Assembly (NCBI GenBank): GCA_002878375.1 | Contig: NIRF01000007.1 | Location: 30,576-94,575, forward strand | Direction of reading: 5' to 3' | From: Dictyoglomus sp. NZ13-RE01 | GTDB taxonomy: Bacteria; Dictyoglomota; Dictyoglomia; Dictyoglomales; Dictyoglomaceae | DNA length: 64,000 nt | In this document: positions 36,256-46,201 of the stretch, piece by piece | How positions within the stretch are numbered: position 1 is the stretch's first letter | How the letters are laid out: each line of letters starts with the position of its first letter | Notes under the pieces: model-generated | Told to the model about the DNA's origin: nothing | The model's database searches: none | Seen by the model: only the letters and a program-made list of their open reading frames with translations | Translations under genes and position numbers: made by a program

Positions 36256-38877
36256 GTGAGAGTAAAGGATATGCAAAGCAAAGAAATAAGAGAAAAATTC
36301 ATTAATTATTTTGTAAGAAATGGGCATTTACATCTACCAAGTGCTTCCTTAGTTCCTGCAGACGACCCTACACTCCTTTTCACTACTGCAGGAATGGTCC
36401 CTTTTAAACCTTATTTTCTTGGTCAAGGGACTCCACCTGCAAGAAGAATTACTACTGTTCAGAAATGCTTTAGAACTACAGACATAGAGAGGGTAGGTTT
36501 AACTCCAAGGCACTTAACTTTCCTTGAGATGCTTGGGAATTTCTCTCTTGGAGATTATTTCAAAAAGGAAGCTATTGCTTTTGCTTTTGAGTTTTTGACA
36601 AAGGAGCTTGGACTTCCTAAGGATCTTCTTTGGATCTCTGTTTATGAAGAGGATGATGAGGCTTTTGAAATATGGAACAAAACTATGGGTATTCCTAAGG
36701 AAAGAATTGTTAGGTTAGGGAAAGAAGATAACTTCTGGGGACCTCCAGGTCCAACAGGACCTTGCGGTCCATGTTCTGAGATCTATTATGATTTTGGTCC
36801 TAAAAATAAAGAGGAGGAGAATTGTAAGCCAGGAGATCCATGTGACCGATTTATGGAAATTTGGAATCTTGTTTTTATGACATATTACATGGATGAAGAA
36901 GGAAAAATGTCTCCTCTTCCTCAAAAAAACATCGATACAGGAATGGGCTTAGAAAGAATTACAACAGTAGTTGAAAAGGTAGGTAATGTTTTTGAAACTG
37001 ATTTATTTGTCCCTATTATTGAAAAAACAAGAGAAATATTAAATGAGTTAGATCCAGCTACTGAAAGGATAATTGCGGATCATATTAGAGGGATTACCTT
37101 TTTAATGTGTGATGGAGTAGTACCTACTAATGAGGGAAGAGGATATGTTTTAAGAAGATTGATAAGAAGGGCAGAAAGAAGAGGCTTTGAAAAAGGAGTT
37201 GAGGAGCCCTTCTTGTATAAGCTGGTCCCTGTTGTAGTGGACGTTATGGGAGATTTTTATAAGGAACTTCACACAAAGAAAGATTATGTGATGCAGGTTC
37301 TGAAAAGAGAGGAAGAACAATTTTTAAAAACTTTGGAGCAGGGACTATATCTATTAGATTCTTTAGCTAAAAAGGGGATAAAAAAGCTTGATGGGGATTT
37401 TGTGTTTAAATTATATGATACTTACGGTTTTCCTCTTGAATTGACCATAGAGATAGCAAACGAGAGAGGCTGGGAAGTAGATGTTGATGGCTTCAACAAG
37501 GCTATGGAAGAGCAAAGAAAGAGAGCAAGAATATCAATGGAGGAAAAATTAGAGAGTGAATGGATTAAATTAAGCGATGAAGAGTTACGTACTCTAAAAG
37601 AAATGCCCTCCACCATATTTGTGGGATATGATACCTTAGAGACGGAAGCTAACATCTTATTCTTTTTAGATGGGAAACATGGAAAGGAAATAGTTGAAGG
37701 AGAAGACATCTCTTTTATTTTGGATAAAACACCCTTCTATGCAGAGAGTGGTGGACAAGTATCTGATAAAGGGAAGGTATATAACGATGAGTTTGAGATA
37801 ATTGTAGAGGATGTTCAAAAACTTGGTGAAAAATTTGTTCATAAAGGGAAGGTTGTCAGGGGTAGAGTAAAAGAGCAGGTTAAAGTAAAGGCGGAGGTTG
37901 ATAAAGAACTTAGATTTGCAACTCAGAGGCATCATACCGCTACACATTTATTACATTCCGCCTTGAGAAGAGTTTTAGGAGAGCATGTATCCCAAGCTGG
38001 TTCCTTAGTATCTCCAGATTTTCTTAGATTTGATTTTACCCATTACAAACCACTTACCGATGAAGAATTAAGGGAAGTGGAAAGATTAGTAAATGAAAGT
38101 ATTTTGGAGAATCACTTGGTAGAGAAGTTTGTTACAACAATTGATAAGGCAAGGGATATGGGTGCCATTGCCCTATTTACTGAGAAATACCAAAGGGATG
38201 TGAGGGTTATAAAGATAGATTCAGTTAGTATGGAGCTTTGTGGCGGTACCCATGTAAATAGAACGGGAGATATAGGATTGTTTTTGATTACAAAGGAAGA
38301 AGGAATAGGAAGTGGAATAAGGAGAATTTTTGCAGTATGTGGTATGAAAGCATGGGAGTATGTAAATAATTTAAGTAGGGATATAGCTGAAATTATGAAG
38401 ATTACTAATGCAAATGATATAAAAGATTTATCACAAAAATGGTTGAAACTACAGAGCCAAATAAAAGAGAAGGAGAATATTATAAATGAATTGGAGAGCA
38501 AATTATTAGAGAAAGAGCTGGAGAATATACTGAAGAATGCTATCAATGAAAATGGCATAAACATATTTATAAGTAAGGTGGAAACAAAATCCCAAGAGGG
38601 ATTAAGAAAGCTTGGAGACCTTATAAAAAGCAGAAAGCCGGACAGTTTAATTCTATTAGGTTTGGAACAGGAAGATAAAATATTGATGACCATTATGGTA
38701 TCTCCATCCCTAACCAAAAAGGGTATCTTAGCTAAGGACATTGCCTCTTATATCAATGCAAAATTAGAAGGAAAAGGTGGAGGGAAAGATACTCTGGCAC
38801 AGGTAACATTGAAGATAAATAGCTGGGAAATTATTGAAAATACAGTAAGGGAATGGGTAAGGAAAATTAATGGGTAG
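36256..38877 (+). CDS. alaS: Alanine-tRNA ligase
   Basis: A full-length 873-residue class II AlaRS. The catalytic core starts at EIREKF and has HLPSASLVPADDPTLLFTTAGM and GPTGPCGPCSEIYYD. The editing domain has the zinc ligands HHTATHLLH and CGGTHVNRTGDIG. The C-terminal C-Ala region is a coiled coil followed by a DHHA1 domain ending GGKDTLAQ. The start may be the GTG at 36256 or the ATG at 36271; the second follows GGGTGA at a better distance, while the first gives an N-terminus like that of Thermotoga. It overlaps ruvX by eight bases. No T-box precedes it. Confidence 0.97.
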   Translation: MRVKDMQSKEIREKFINYFVRNGHLHLPSASLVPADDPTLLFTTAGMVPFKPYFLGQGTPPARRITTVQKCFRTTDIERVGLTPRHLTFLEMLGNFSLGDYFKKEAIAFAFEFLTKELGLPKDLLWISVYEEDDEAFEIWNKTMGIPKERIVRLGKEDNFWGPPGPTGPCGPCSEIYYDFGPKNKEEENCKPGDPCDRFMEIWNLVFMTYYMDEEGKMSPLPQKNIDTGMGLERITTVVEKVGNVFETDLFVPIIEKTREILNELDPATERIIADHIRGITFLMCDGVVPTNEGRGYVLRRLIRRAERRGFEKGVEEPFLYKLVPVVVDVMGDFYKELHTKKDYVMQVLKREEEQFLKTLEQGLYLLDSLAKKGIKKLDGDFVFKLYDTYGFPLELTIEIANERGWEVDVDGFNKAMEEQRKRARISMEEKLESEWIKLSDEELRTLKEMPSTIFVGYDTLETEANILFFLDGKHGKEIVEGEDISFILDKTPFYAESGGQVSDKGKVYNDEFEIIVEDVQKLGEKFVHKGKVVRGRVKEQVKVKAEVDKELRFATQRHHTATHLLHSALRRVLGEHVSQAGSLVSPDFLRFDFTHYKPLTDEELREVERLVNESILENHLVEKFVTTIDKARDMGAIALFTEKYQRDVRVIKIDSVSMELCGGTHVNRTGDIGLFLITKEEGIGSGIRRIFAVCGMKAWEYVNNLSRDIAEIMKITNANDIKDLSQKWLKLQSQIKEKENIINELESKLLEKELENILKNAINENGINIFISKVETKSQEGLRKLGDLIKSRKPDSLILLGLEQEDKILMTIMVSPSLTKKGILAKDIASYINAKLEGKGGGKDTLAQVTLKINSWEIIENTVREWVRKING

Positions 38878-39307
38878 ATGGCTTGCTATTGATTGGGGAG
38901 AAAAATATATTGGTCTTGCAATATCTGATCCTTTAGGGGTGATTCCTCAAGGCTTAGGGGTACTCGAGATTAATGGTGAAAAGGATTTTTTGAATAAAAT
39001 AGAGAATATTATTAATGAATATGAGATTAAAGGAATCGTACTTGGACTTCCCATCTCATTAAAAGGGGAAGAAAACGAGAAAACTATAAAGATTAAAAAA
39101 CTCGGTGAAAAACTGAATAAATTATTCTCTATACCTGTGTATTATGTGGATGAGAGATTTACTACAATGGAAGCGGAAAAGCTTTTAATTGAGGGGAATG
39201 TAAGAAGAGAAAAGAGGAAAATTGTAAGGAATAAACAATCCGCTATTCTCATACTTGATAAGTTTTTGTCGGTTTATAAACAAAAAATAGAGGAGGTCCT
39301 GGGTTAA
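38870..39307 (+). CDS. ruvX: RuvX/YqgF Holliday-junction resolvase-like nuclease
   Basis: A 145-residue RNase H-fold protein with LAIDWGEKYIGLAISDP at the N-terminus (catalytic Asp), IVLGLPISLKG and VDERFTTMEAE. The family acts on rRNA maturation or Holliday junctions. Its position after alaS is the common alaS-ruvX pairing. It overlaps alaS by eight bases. Confidence 0.92.
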   Translation: MGRWLAIDWGEKYIGLAISDPLGVIPQGLGVLEINGEKDFLNKIENIINEYEIKGIVLGLPISLKGEENEKTIKIKKLGEKLNKLFSIPVYYVDERFTTMEAEKLLIEGNVRREKRKIVRNKQSAILILDKFLSVYKQKIEEVLG

Positions 39308-39308
39308 A

Positions 39309-39962
39309 GTGAGACAAGGTTTTACAGAGGAACTAAGAAGTTTAGAACATGACCTACAAGAAATGGGTAAGATTGTAGAGAGCATGTTATGTGACAGTTT
39401 AGAAGCTTTAACGAAAAAGGATAGAAAATTAGCAGAAGAAGTTATTGAAAGGGATGATTTAGTGGATAAACTTAATTGGGATATTGAAGATAGATGCCTA
39501 AAATTACTTGCTTTACAGCAACCCATGGCACAAGACTTAAGAGTAATTGCAGCTACCATGAAGATAATAAGTGATATAGAAAGAATGGGAGATTATTGTG
39601 TAGATATTGCCAAATTTACATTAGATCTCATAGGATATCCCACTTTAATTATCAATCCAAATCTTATAAAAATGTTTGAGCTTGTGAAGAAAATAATAAA
39701 TGATTCTTTATTAGCATTCGTTAATAGAGATGTTGACTTTATAATAGAGGTTGTAGATGAAGATAAAGAGATTGATAGTACCTATTGGAAGATCTTTGAT
39801 GAAATTGTTGAAGAAATAGAAAGTGCCCCTGAAACTGCACCCCAAGCTATTAAGCTATTAATGATTGCAAGATATTTGGAAAGAATTGCAGACCATGTTA
39901 CAAATGTAGCAGAGAGAATATATTACATGGAAACAGGAGAATTGAAAGAGTTACATAATTAA
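39309..39962 (+). CDS. phoU: Phosphate transport regulator PhoU
   Basis: A 217-residue all-helical PhoU with two repeats of a three-helix bundle; the repeat motif is seen as QDLRVIAATMKIISDIERMGD and again as APQAIKLLMIARYLERIADHV, which carry the metal-binding E-R-(I/M)-x-D residues. It damps Pst transport and Pho signalling. GTG start after GGAGG inside the ruvX end. Unusually it is convergent with pstB instead of following it, and is transcribed with alaS-ruvX. Confidence 0.93.
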   Translation: MRQGFTEELRSLEHDLQEMGKIVESMLCDSLEALTKKDRKLAEEVIERDDLVDKLNWDIEDRCLKLLALQQPMAQDLRVIAATMKIISDIERMGDYCVDIAKFTLDLIGYPTLIINPNLIKMFELVKKIINDSLLAFVNRDVDFIIEVVDEDKEIDSTYWKIFDEIVEEIESAPETAPQAIKLLMIARYLERIADHVTNVAERIYYMETGELKELHN

Positions 39963-39963
39963 T

Positions 39964-40722
39964 CTATCCAAATCTACCTGTTATATAATCTTCTGTTAGT
40001 TTCTTTTTAGGTCTTGTGAATATATCAGGAGTTTTGCCCATCTCTATAACTTCTCCCATATACATGAATATGGTTTCATCAGATACTCTTCCTGCCTGCT
40101 GCATGTTATGGGTAACAATTACTATAGTTACATGTTTTTTAAGTTCTCTTATTGTGTCCTCAATTTTGTAAGTGGAAATAGGATCTAAAGCGGAGGTTGG
40201 TTCATCCATGAGCAAAACTTCTGGCTCTACCGCAAGAGCTCTTGCAATACAAACCCTTTGTTGTTGCCCCCCTGAAAGTTCTGACGGATAAGACCTTAGT
40301 CTATCCTTTATTTCATCCCATATTCCAGCTAATCTAAGACTTCTCTCTACTATTTCATCTAATTTCCCTTTAGGTACCTTTTTATTATTAAGAATATATC
40401 CTGATATAACATTCTCATAGATATTCATGTTAGTAAAAAGGTTTGGTCTTTGAAATACCATTCCAATTCTTCTTCTAATAATCACTGGGTCAATGTCAGG
40501 ATCGTAAATATTTAGATTATCAATATAAATTTTACCTTCTATCCTTGTACCTGGAGTTAGCTCATGTAATCTATTAAAGCATCTAAGTAAGGTGGTTTTT
40601 CCACATCCAGAAGGACCAATAATAGCAGTTACAAGATTAGCTTTTATTGATATATTGATATTTTTTAATACTTGTAAGGAACCAAACCAGGCATTTAAAT
40701 TTTCAGTTCTTAATTTTTCCAA
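39964..40722 (-). CDS. pstB: Phosphate ABC transporter ATPase PstB
   Basis: A PstB of about 252 residues with Walker [10 protein letters not shown], signature [17 protein letters not shown] and Walker [13 protein letters not shown]. The start is set at a TTG (40722) because GGGAGG lies eight bases upstream, directly on the pstA stop; an in-frame ATG at 40761 would add 13 residues and overlap pstA by 26 bases without a binding site. Last gene of pstS-pstC-pstA-pstB. Confidence 0.93.
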   Translation of the reverse strand: MEKLRTENLNAWFGSLQVLKNINISIKANLVTAIIGPSGCGKTTLLRCFNRLHELTPGTRIEGKIYIDNLNIYDPDIDPVIIRRRIGMVFQRPNLFTNMNIYENVISGYILNNKKVPKGKLDEIVERSLRLAGIWDEIKDRLRSYPSELSGGQQQRVCIARALAVEPEVLLMDEPTSALDPISTYKIEDTIRELKKHVTIVIVTHNMQQAGRVSDETIFMYMGEVIEMGKTPDIFTRPKKKLTEDYITGRFG

Positions 40723-40735
40723 GTTTATATCCTCC

Positions 40736-41572
40736 CTACTGGTGATATCTTCTTTTACCATAGTATCTCGATAATATGTTTAGTAGGAGAATAATCATGG
40801 CTAAAAGGAAAGACGATGCCCATGCAATATCTTTCCACTCCTTATAAGGAGAAGTTGCATAATTAAATATTGTTACCGTCAAACTTGCTATAGGTTGGTC
40901 TAATCTTAGGCTGAGAAAATTATTATTTAGGGATGTAAATAGTAATGGGGCAGTCTCCCCCATTATTCTTGCTAAGGAACTCATAATTCCTGTTATTATT
41001 CCAGAGCTTGCACTGGGAAGTACAACTTTAATTATTACTCTCCATTTAGGGGCACCTAAGGCATAACCAGCCTCCCTTACAGTATTTGGAATCATTTTTA
41101 AAGATTCTTCTGTCGCTTTTACAATTGTTGGTATCATAATTATACCTAAGGCTACTCCACCTGCAATAGCAGAAAATCTTTTCATAGGAACAACTATAAC
41201 TATATAGATAAAAATGCCTATAATAATTGTAGGAATGCTACTTAAAACTTCTGATATATATCTCGTCCACCATGCAAATCTATTATTCCCATACTCTGCA
41301 ATATATATACCACTCAAAATTCCAATAGGTATTCCAATTATACTTGCTATTAAACTTAGTAGCATTGTTCCTATTATAGCATTTGCTACTCCACCACCAG
41401 GAACTCCTGGAGGTTTTGGAAGATCAATAATTAACCTTAAATTTAATTTTGATATACCCTTAATAAAAATATCTCCTAAAATCCAAAAAAGGAATAGGGC
41501 ACCAACAAAAAAGGATAAAGTCGATAAGAATAACATTAAATTGTTAATAATTTTTCTTTTTCTATAGCTCAT
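40736..41572 (-). CDS. pstA: Phosphate ABC transporter permease PstA
   Basis: A 278-residue permease with six helices and the family motif [16 protein letters not shown] and coupling loop [15 protein letters not shown]. It forms the channel with PstC. The gene overlaps pstC by four bases. Confidence 0.93.
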   Translation of the reverse strand: MSYRKRKIINNLMLFLSTLSFFVGALFLFWILGDIFIKGISKLNLRLIIDLPKPPGVPGGGVANAIIGTMLLSLIASIIGIPIGILSGIYIAEYGNNRFAWWTRYISEVLSSIPTIIIGIFIYIVIVVPMKRFSAIAGGVALGIIMIPTIVKATEESLKMIPNTVREAGYALGAPKWRVIIKVVLPSASSGIITGIMSSLARIMGETAPLLFTSLNNNFLSLRLDQPIASLTVTIFNYATSPYKEWKDIAWASSFLLAMIILLLNILSRYYGKRRYHQ

Positions 41573-42474
41573 AGACCTTCAAACCTTTTTATAATTACAT
41601 ATCTTGATATTGCAATAGTAAAAAAGGTTATTAAGAATAGTATTAATGCCAGCTCAATGAGTGATGAGAGATGGAGTTTGCCAAAGGCTTCTGCAAATTC
41701 ATTTGCTATGGTGCTGGCAATGGTTGCTCCAGGACTGAAAAGGGATATTGATAATTGGTAAGAATTTCCAATAACCATAGTTACAGCCATTGTTTCACCA
41801 AGAGCTCTACTTAATCCTAATATAGCACTTGCAATTATTCCTGATTTTGCATTGCCAATTTCTACTTTCCTAATCATTTCCCACTTTGTCATCCCTAAGG
41901 CTAAAGCACCTTCTTTTTGCTCCTTAGGTACTAAAGAGAGAATTTCTCTGGATATAGAAGAAATTATCGGTATAATCATTATTGAAAGCACAATGCCAGC
42001 AGTTAGATATCCTACTCCTATACTATAACCACTAAATAGAGGAATAAAACCTAAATATTTATTTAAGAATGGACCTACCTTAAATTGCATAATGGGTGAT
42101 AATGTAAAAAGTCCCCACATTCCATAAATTACACTGGGAATTGCCCCTAATAGTTCAATAATAAATGATAAGGTGCTTCTTATTCTAAATGGACAGATTT
42201 CCGTAAGAAAAATTGCAATCCCTAAACTTATGGGAAGTCCTATAATAAGAGCTAAAAGGGATGTGATAATGGTACCATAAATAGCTGGCAGAGCAGAAAA
42301 CTGCTCTGTCACAGGATCCCATATAGTGTTCCACAAGAATTTTAATCCAAATTTTTTAATGCTTGGAAGGGCACCTATTATTAGGTAAATGAAAATTGCT
42401 ATTGTTATTATTGTTATAACAAGGCTTGAAAGTATTGTTAAATTTTTAAATATTTTCTCCCCTGTATTTCTCAT
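41569..42474 (-). CDS. pstC: Phosphate ABC transporter permease PstC
   Basis: A 301-residue permease with six helices, the segment GLPISLGIAIFLTEICP and coupling loop KEGALALGMTKWEMI, followed by LGLSRALGETMAVTMVIGN as in PstC. It starts five bases after pstS. Confidence 0.93.
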   Translation of the reverse strand: MRNTGEKIFKNLTILSSLVITIITIAIFIYLIIGALPSIKKFGLKFLWNTIWDPVTEQFSALPAIYGTIITSLLALIIGLPISLGIAIFLTEICPFRIRSTLSFIIELLGAIPSVIYGMWGLFTLSPIMQFKVGPFLNKYLGFIPLFSGYSIGVGYLTAGIVLSIMIIPIISSISREILSLVPKEQKEGALALGMTKWEMIRKVEIGNAKSGIIASAILGLSRALGETMAVTMVIGNSYQLSISLFSPGATIASTIANEFAEAFGKLHLSSLIELALILFLITFFTIAISRYVIIKRFEGL

Positions 42475-42479
42475 AAAAT

Positions 42480-43511
42480 TTATTCAACTGGCTTACCCAT
42501 ATATGTTATTTCTTTTAATCTTCTCAATGCGAGATTTTTAACCTTTTCAGGCAATGGAACATATAGTAACTCTTCTGCATACTTATCTCCCTTAGCATAT
42601 GCCCACTTTATAAAACTGATTAATGCTTTTGCCTTCTCTAAGTCTTTTTGTTCCTTTCTTATCAATAAGAAGGTATATCCTACTATAGGATAACTATTTC
42701 TTCCTGGAGCGTCAACTGTAAATACATAGAAATCGTTTGGAACTTGGTATAAACTCAGAGCGGACTGTACTGTTTCTTTATTAGGAAATACAAAATTTCC
42801 TAATTTATTCCTTATCTGTGCGTAAGGAATATTGTTTTGTTCTGCATAGGCAAGTTCTACATACCCAATGGCACCAGGTGTATTTTGTACAGTCCCTGCA
42901 ACACCAGCATTACCCTTACCACCTATTCCAATAGGCCAATTTACAGAAGTTCCTGCACCAACCTTTTCTTTCCATTCGCTACTCACTGCTGAAAGGAAGG
43001 CTGTAAAAATATGAGTAGTACCGCTTCCATCGGATCTTCTTACAACTGTTATTGGAAGATCAGGTATTTTTATGTCTTTATTTAGTATAGTGATCTTGGG
43101 ATCAGTCCATCTTTTAATTTTTCCTAAATATATGTCCGCAATAATCTCTCTTGATAATTTTAGCCCTTTTCCAACACCTGGTAAATTGTATATCATCACA
43201 ATACTGCCTGCTACTGTTGGAATCATAATTAATCCTGATTGTTTCTGTTCTTCACCTGTTAGGGGAGAATCTGATGCTCCAAAATCTACTGTTCCTGCTT
43301 TGATTTGTTGGATCCCTGCACCACTTCCTATGGCTTGATAGTTTATCTTAATCTTTGTTTCTTGCTCATATTCATAGAACCACCTGGAGTATAGTGGGTA
43401 TGGGAATGTTGCTCCTGCACCTGTAAGAGAAACTTGGGCAAGGGTTGAAAAAATTAGGAGAGAACTTAATAGGAAGAGGATAATAGAAACTTTTTTAATT
43501 TTTGGTCTCAT
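42480..43511 (-). CDS. pstS: Phosphate-binding protein PstS
   Basis: A 343-residue periplasmic binding protein with a signal peptide ending near STLAQVSLTG and the phosphate-binding motifs GAGATFPYPLYSRW, GSGAGIQQ, DFGASDSPL and RRSDGSGTTHIF. No lipobox Cys is evident. First gene of pstSCAB; GGAGGG precedes its ATG. The upstream 140 bases are very AT-rich and shared with the divergent heptose operon; no Pho box could be identified. Confidence 0.95.
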   Translation of the reverse strand: MRPKIKKVSIILFLLSSLLIFSTLAQVSLTGAGATFPYPLYSRWFYEYEQETKIKINYQAIGSGAGIQQIKAGTVDFGASDSPLTGEEQKQSGLIMIPTVAGSIVMIYNLPGVGKGLKLSREIIADIYLGKIKRWTDPKITILNKDIKIPDLPITVVRRSDGSGTTHIFTAFLSAVSSEWKEKVGAGTSVNWPIGIGGKGNAGVAGTVQNTPGAIGYVELAYAEQNNIPYAQIRNKLGNFVFPNKETVQSALSLYQVPNDFYVFTVDAPGRNSYPIVGYTFLLIRKEQKDLEKAKALISFIKWAYAKGDKYAEELLYVPLPEKVKNLALRRLKEITYMGKPVE

Positions 43512-43594
43512 ATAAACCCTCCTTTTAAATTTTTATTTTCATTTTAGATTCTAACAGATTATTTTTAAATAGCTTTTAAAAAATAATTAAATTT

Positions 43595-43621
43595 TTGTTA
43601 GACTTTTAATTTTGATATAAT
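43595..43621 (+). promoter_or_regulatory. Likely promoter of the heptose operon
   Basis: TATAAT (43616-43621) is a perfect -10, with TTGTTA (43595-43600) 15 bases upstream as a sub-optimal -35. The start of transcription near 43628 is about 25 bases before the ATG used. Confidence 0.5.
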
Positions 43622-43652
43622 TTGTTTTAGATTACTAATGTTGAGGTGGTTT

Positions 43653-44735
43653 ATGGGAATTATTGATAAAAGATTGAGATTACATAAAAGAACTTTAGAG
43701 CTGGTTGAAATTGAGCTTAAGGAGGATATCAGACGCTCTGCAAAAGCCATTGTAGAAGCTTATAAAAAGGGGAAAAAAGTTGTTTTGTTTGGCAATGGTG
43801 GAAGTGCAGCAGATGCCCAACATATTGCAGGAGAATTGGTAGGTAGGTTTTTAAAGGAAAGAAGGTCTCTTCCCGCCATTGCTCTAACTACAAACTCCTC
43901 AATAGTTACTGCCATTTCTAATGATTATGGTTTTGATTTTGTTTTTGAAAGGCAATTAGAGGCTTGGGTTGAGGAAGGAGATGTAGTAATTGGTATAAGT
44001 ACATCAGGAAGTTCTAAAAATGTAGTAAGGGGATTGGAAAAGGCGAAAAGTTTAGGGGCTTTCACAATTGCCTTTTCTGGTAAGGATGGGGGAGAGATCT
44101 CCAAATTAGCAGATATTAGCATAACAATACCTTTTCATATTACACCTCATATTCAGGAGTTACATATAACAATAGGGCATCTCTTATGTGATATTGTAGA
44201 GGAGGAGTTATTCCCAAATAAGAAAAAAGCCATTTTTCTTGATAGAGATGGAACATTAAACGAGGATAAGGGATATACGTATAAGGTTGAGGATTTAAAA
44301 ATTTTACCTAATGTTGTGGAAGGTTTAAAAATACTTCAGAAAAAATTTCTTCTCATAGTAGTTAGTAACCAATCAGGAGTTGAGAGGGGATACTATACTA
44401 ATTGGGATGTAGAAAATTTCAATAATCACTTATATTTAGCTTTAGCTAAAGAAGGAGTCTATATAGATGATTTTTATTACTGTCCAAATTTAGAAGGTGA
44501 TTGTAGAAAGCCAAATATTGGTATGTTTATGCAAGCCCAAGAGGATTGGAATATAGATTTATCAAGGTCGTATATGATTGGCGATAAGGAGACGGATGTA
44601 TTAGCTGGGAAAAAGGCTGGTTGTAAAACTATTTTCTTAGGTAAAGATTCAAGTATTTTACCTGACTATTTTGCTAATGATTTATTGGATGCAGCCAATT
44701 GGATTATGAAGGAAGAGGAGGAAAATAATGAATAA
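43653..44735 (+). CDS. Fused sedoheptulose-7-phosphate isomerase / heptose bisphosphate phosphatase (GmhA-GmhB)
   Basis: A two-domain protein of 360 residues from this start. The N-terminal half is a SIS-domain GmhA (GNGGSAADAQHIAGELVGRF and STSGSSKNV), converting sedoheptulose 7-phosphate to heptose 7-phosphate. The C-terminal half is a HAD phosphatase of the GmhB type (IFLDRDGTLNED, VSNQSGV, MIGDKETDV). The zinc loop is reduced to CPNLEGDCRKP, with two Cys instead of the usual four ligands. GAGGTGG five bases before the ATG at 43653 decides the start; an ATG at 43638 has no site. The fusion puts steps 1 and 3 of nucleotide-heptose synthesis in one chain; step 2 follows in the next gene. Confidence 0.9.
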   Translation: MGIIDKRLRLHKRTLELVEIELKEDIRRSAKAIVEAYKKGKKVVLFGNGGSAADAQHIAGELVGRFLKERRSLPAIALTTNSSIVTAISNDYGFDFVFERQLEAWVEEGDVVIGISTSGSSKNVVRGLEKAKSLGAFTIAFSGKDGGEISKLADISITIPFHITPHIQELHITIGHLLCDIVEEELFPNKKKAIFLDRDGTLNEDKGYTYKVEDLKILPNVVEGLKILQKKFLLIVVSNQSGVERGYYTNWDVENFNNHLYLALAKEGVYIDDFYYCPNLEGDCRKPNIGMFMQAQEDWNIDLSRSYMIGDKETDVLAGKKAGCKTIFLGKDSSILPDYFANDLLDAANWIMKEEEENNE

Positions 44736-45729
44736 GAGTAGATTTTTGGATATTATTGGGCATTGGCATGGAAAGAGAATAGGGGTTATTGGGGATATAA
44801 TGCTTGACGAGTATATAATGGGAAAAGTAACAAGAATTTCTCCAGAAGCTCCCGTTCCTATTGTAGAGATGGAGCAGGAATTTTCAGTTTTAGGCGGGGC
44901 TGGAAATGTAGCAAACAACATAAAGTCCTTAGGAGGAGAGGTAATTTTATTTGGAGTTATAGGAAATGATGAAGGAGGCAAAAAGATCTTAAACCTTTTA
45001 AGAGAAAGAAAGATTATGGAGGAATTGATCATTGATGAAAATAGACCTACGACTACTAAAACAAGAATTATAGCTTTAAATCAGCAGGTAGTTAGGGTGG
45101 ACAGAGAAAAAAAAGAGAGTATATCTCAGGAAATAGAAGAAAAGATAATAAATTCCCTTGAAAATAAAATAAAGAATTTAGATGGTATAGTTATATCAGA
45201 TTATCTTAAAGGAGTTTTAACTTTTAACTTAACCCAAAAGATTATCCGTTTAGCTAAAAAAGAAGGCAAGTTTATAATTGTAGACCCTAAGGGTAGGGAT
45301 TACTCAAAATATTTAGGAGCAACCCTAATTACTCCTAATGAGAAAGAGGCTCAAATTGCAACAAATTCTGATGAAAACTTTAATATAAAAGAGATAGCGG
45401 AGAAGTTATTTGATATTGTTAAAGGGGATGGTGTACTTATAACTCGTGGTGAAAAGGGAATGTTTCTCTATCAAGCTGAAAGTCAGGTTTTCATACCTGC
45501 CTTAGCCTCTCAGGTTAGGGATGTAACTGGCGCAGGTGATACTGTAGTTGCTACTTTAGCTCTTGCCTTATCTGGAGGTGCAAATCTATTGGAGGCTTCT
45601 ATTCTCTCAAATCTTTCCGCCAGTATAACAGTAAGAAAATTAGGAACAGCTGTTGTAACCCCAGAAGAGTTAAAACAGATACTACCTGAGAAATTGGAGC
45701 TAAAAGATGGATGGATATTCTTTAAGTAA
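44728..45729 (+). CDS. Heptose 7-phosphate kinase (HldA / RfaE domain I)
   Basis: A 333-residue PfkB-family kinase: GVIGDIMLDEYIMGKVTRISPEAPVP at the N-terminus, GGAGNVANNI and the catalytic DVTGAGDTVVATLA. It phosphorylates D-glycero-D-manno-heptose 7-phosphate at C1. It corresponds to the first domain of E. coli HldE, here a separate protein. It overlaps the upstream fusion by eight bases and the downstream cytidylyltransferase-fold gene by 23 bases. Confidence 0.9.
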   Translation: MNKSRFLDIIGHWHGKRIGVIGDIMLDEYIMGKVTRISPEAPVPIVEMEQEFSVLGGAGNVANNIKSLGGEVILFGVIGNDEGGKKILNLLRERKIMEELIIDENRPTTTKTRIIALNQQVVRVDREKKESISQEIEEKIINSLENKIKNLDGIVISDYLKGVLTFNLTQKIIRLAKKEGKFIIVDPKGRDYSKYLGATLITPNEKEAQIATNSDENFNIKEIAEKLFDIVKGDGVLITRGEKGMFLYQAESQVFIPALASQVRDVTGAGDTVVATLALALSGGANLLEASILSNLSASITVRKLGTAVVTPEELKQILPEKLELKDGWIFFK

Positions 45730-46201
45730 AATAAAGTCAAGAAAAGAGATCACTTCTCTTGTAGAAGAGTTAAAGAGAAAAAAGAAAAAAATAGTATTTA
45801 CAAATGGATGTTTTGAGCTACTACATCCAGGGCATATTGAGTTATTAGAGAAGGCAAAATCTTTAGGAGATGTACTTATTGTAGGGGTAAATAGTGATAG
45901 TTCTGTTGAGAAGATTAAGGGAAAGAAAAAATTAATCCTTGATGAAAATTCCAGAGCAAGAGTAATAGCATCAGTTGGGGTTGTGGATTATGTTGTTATC
46001 TTTGATGAGAGCACCCCTGAAGAATTAATTAGAGATATAAAGCCCCATATACATGTAAAAGGTGGAGATTATAGAGTAGAGGACTTACCAGAAGCTAAAA
46101 TTGTAAAAAGTTATGGAGGGGAAGTAGTTATCATTCCCCTCCATGAAGATTTTTCGACTACAAAAATAATTGAAAGGATACTATTTTTGTATAAAGAATA
46201 G
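45707..46201 (+). CDS. Heptose 1-phosphate nucleotidyltransferase (HldC / RfaE domain II)
   Basis: A 164-residue nucleotidyltransferase with FTNGCFELLHPGHIELLE (HxGH motif), GVNSDSSVEKIKG and the end DFSTTKIIERI. It attaches a nucleotide, normally ADP, to heptose 1-phosphate and corresponds to the second HldE domain. Last gene of the pathway in this operon; no epimerase (hldD) is adjacent. Its end overlaps the convergent ligase/heptosyltransferase gene by 21 bases. Confidence 0.9.
   Translation: MDGYSLSKIKSRKEITSLVEELKRKKKKIVFTNGCFELLHPGHIELLEKAKSLGDVLIVGVNSDSSVEKIKGKKKLILDENSRARVIASVGVVDYVVIFDESTPEELIRDIKPHIHVKGGDYRVEDLPEAKIVKSYGGEVVIIPLHEDFSTTKIIERILFLYKE

Noticed and set aside
36046-36327. 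93-residue open frame on the minus strand across the structured RNA
   Set aside because: It has no ribosome binding site, overlaps the RNA and the alaS start, and its content is explained by the paired RNA sequence.
38112-38741. 209-residue open frame antisense to alaS
   Set aside because: It is a shadow of the highly conserved alaS frame, rich in Ser/Phe/Leu from reverse-complemented A-rich codons, without a ribosome binding site.
40723-40761. Longer start for PstB at ATG 40761
   Set aside because: It would overlap pstA by 26 bases with no binding site; GGGAGG on the pstA stop points to the TTG at 40722.
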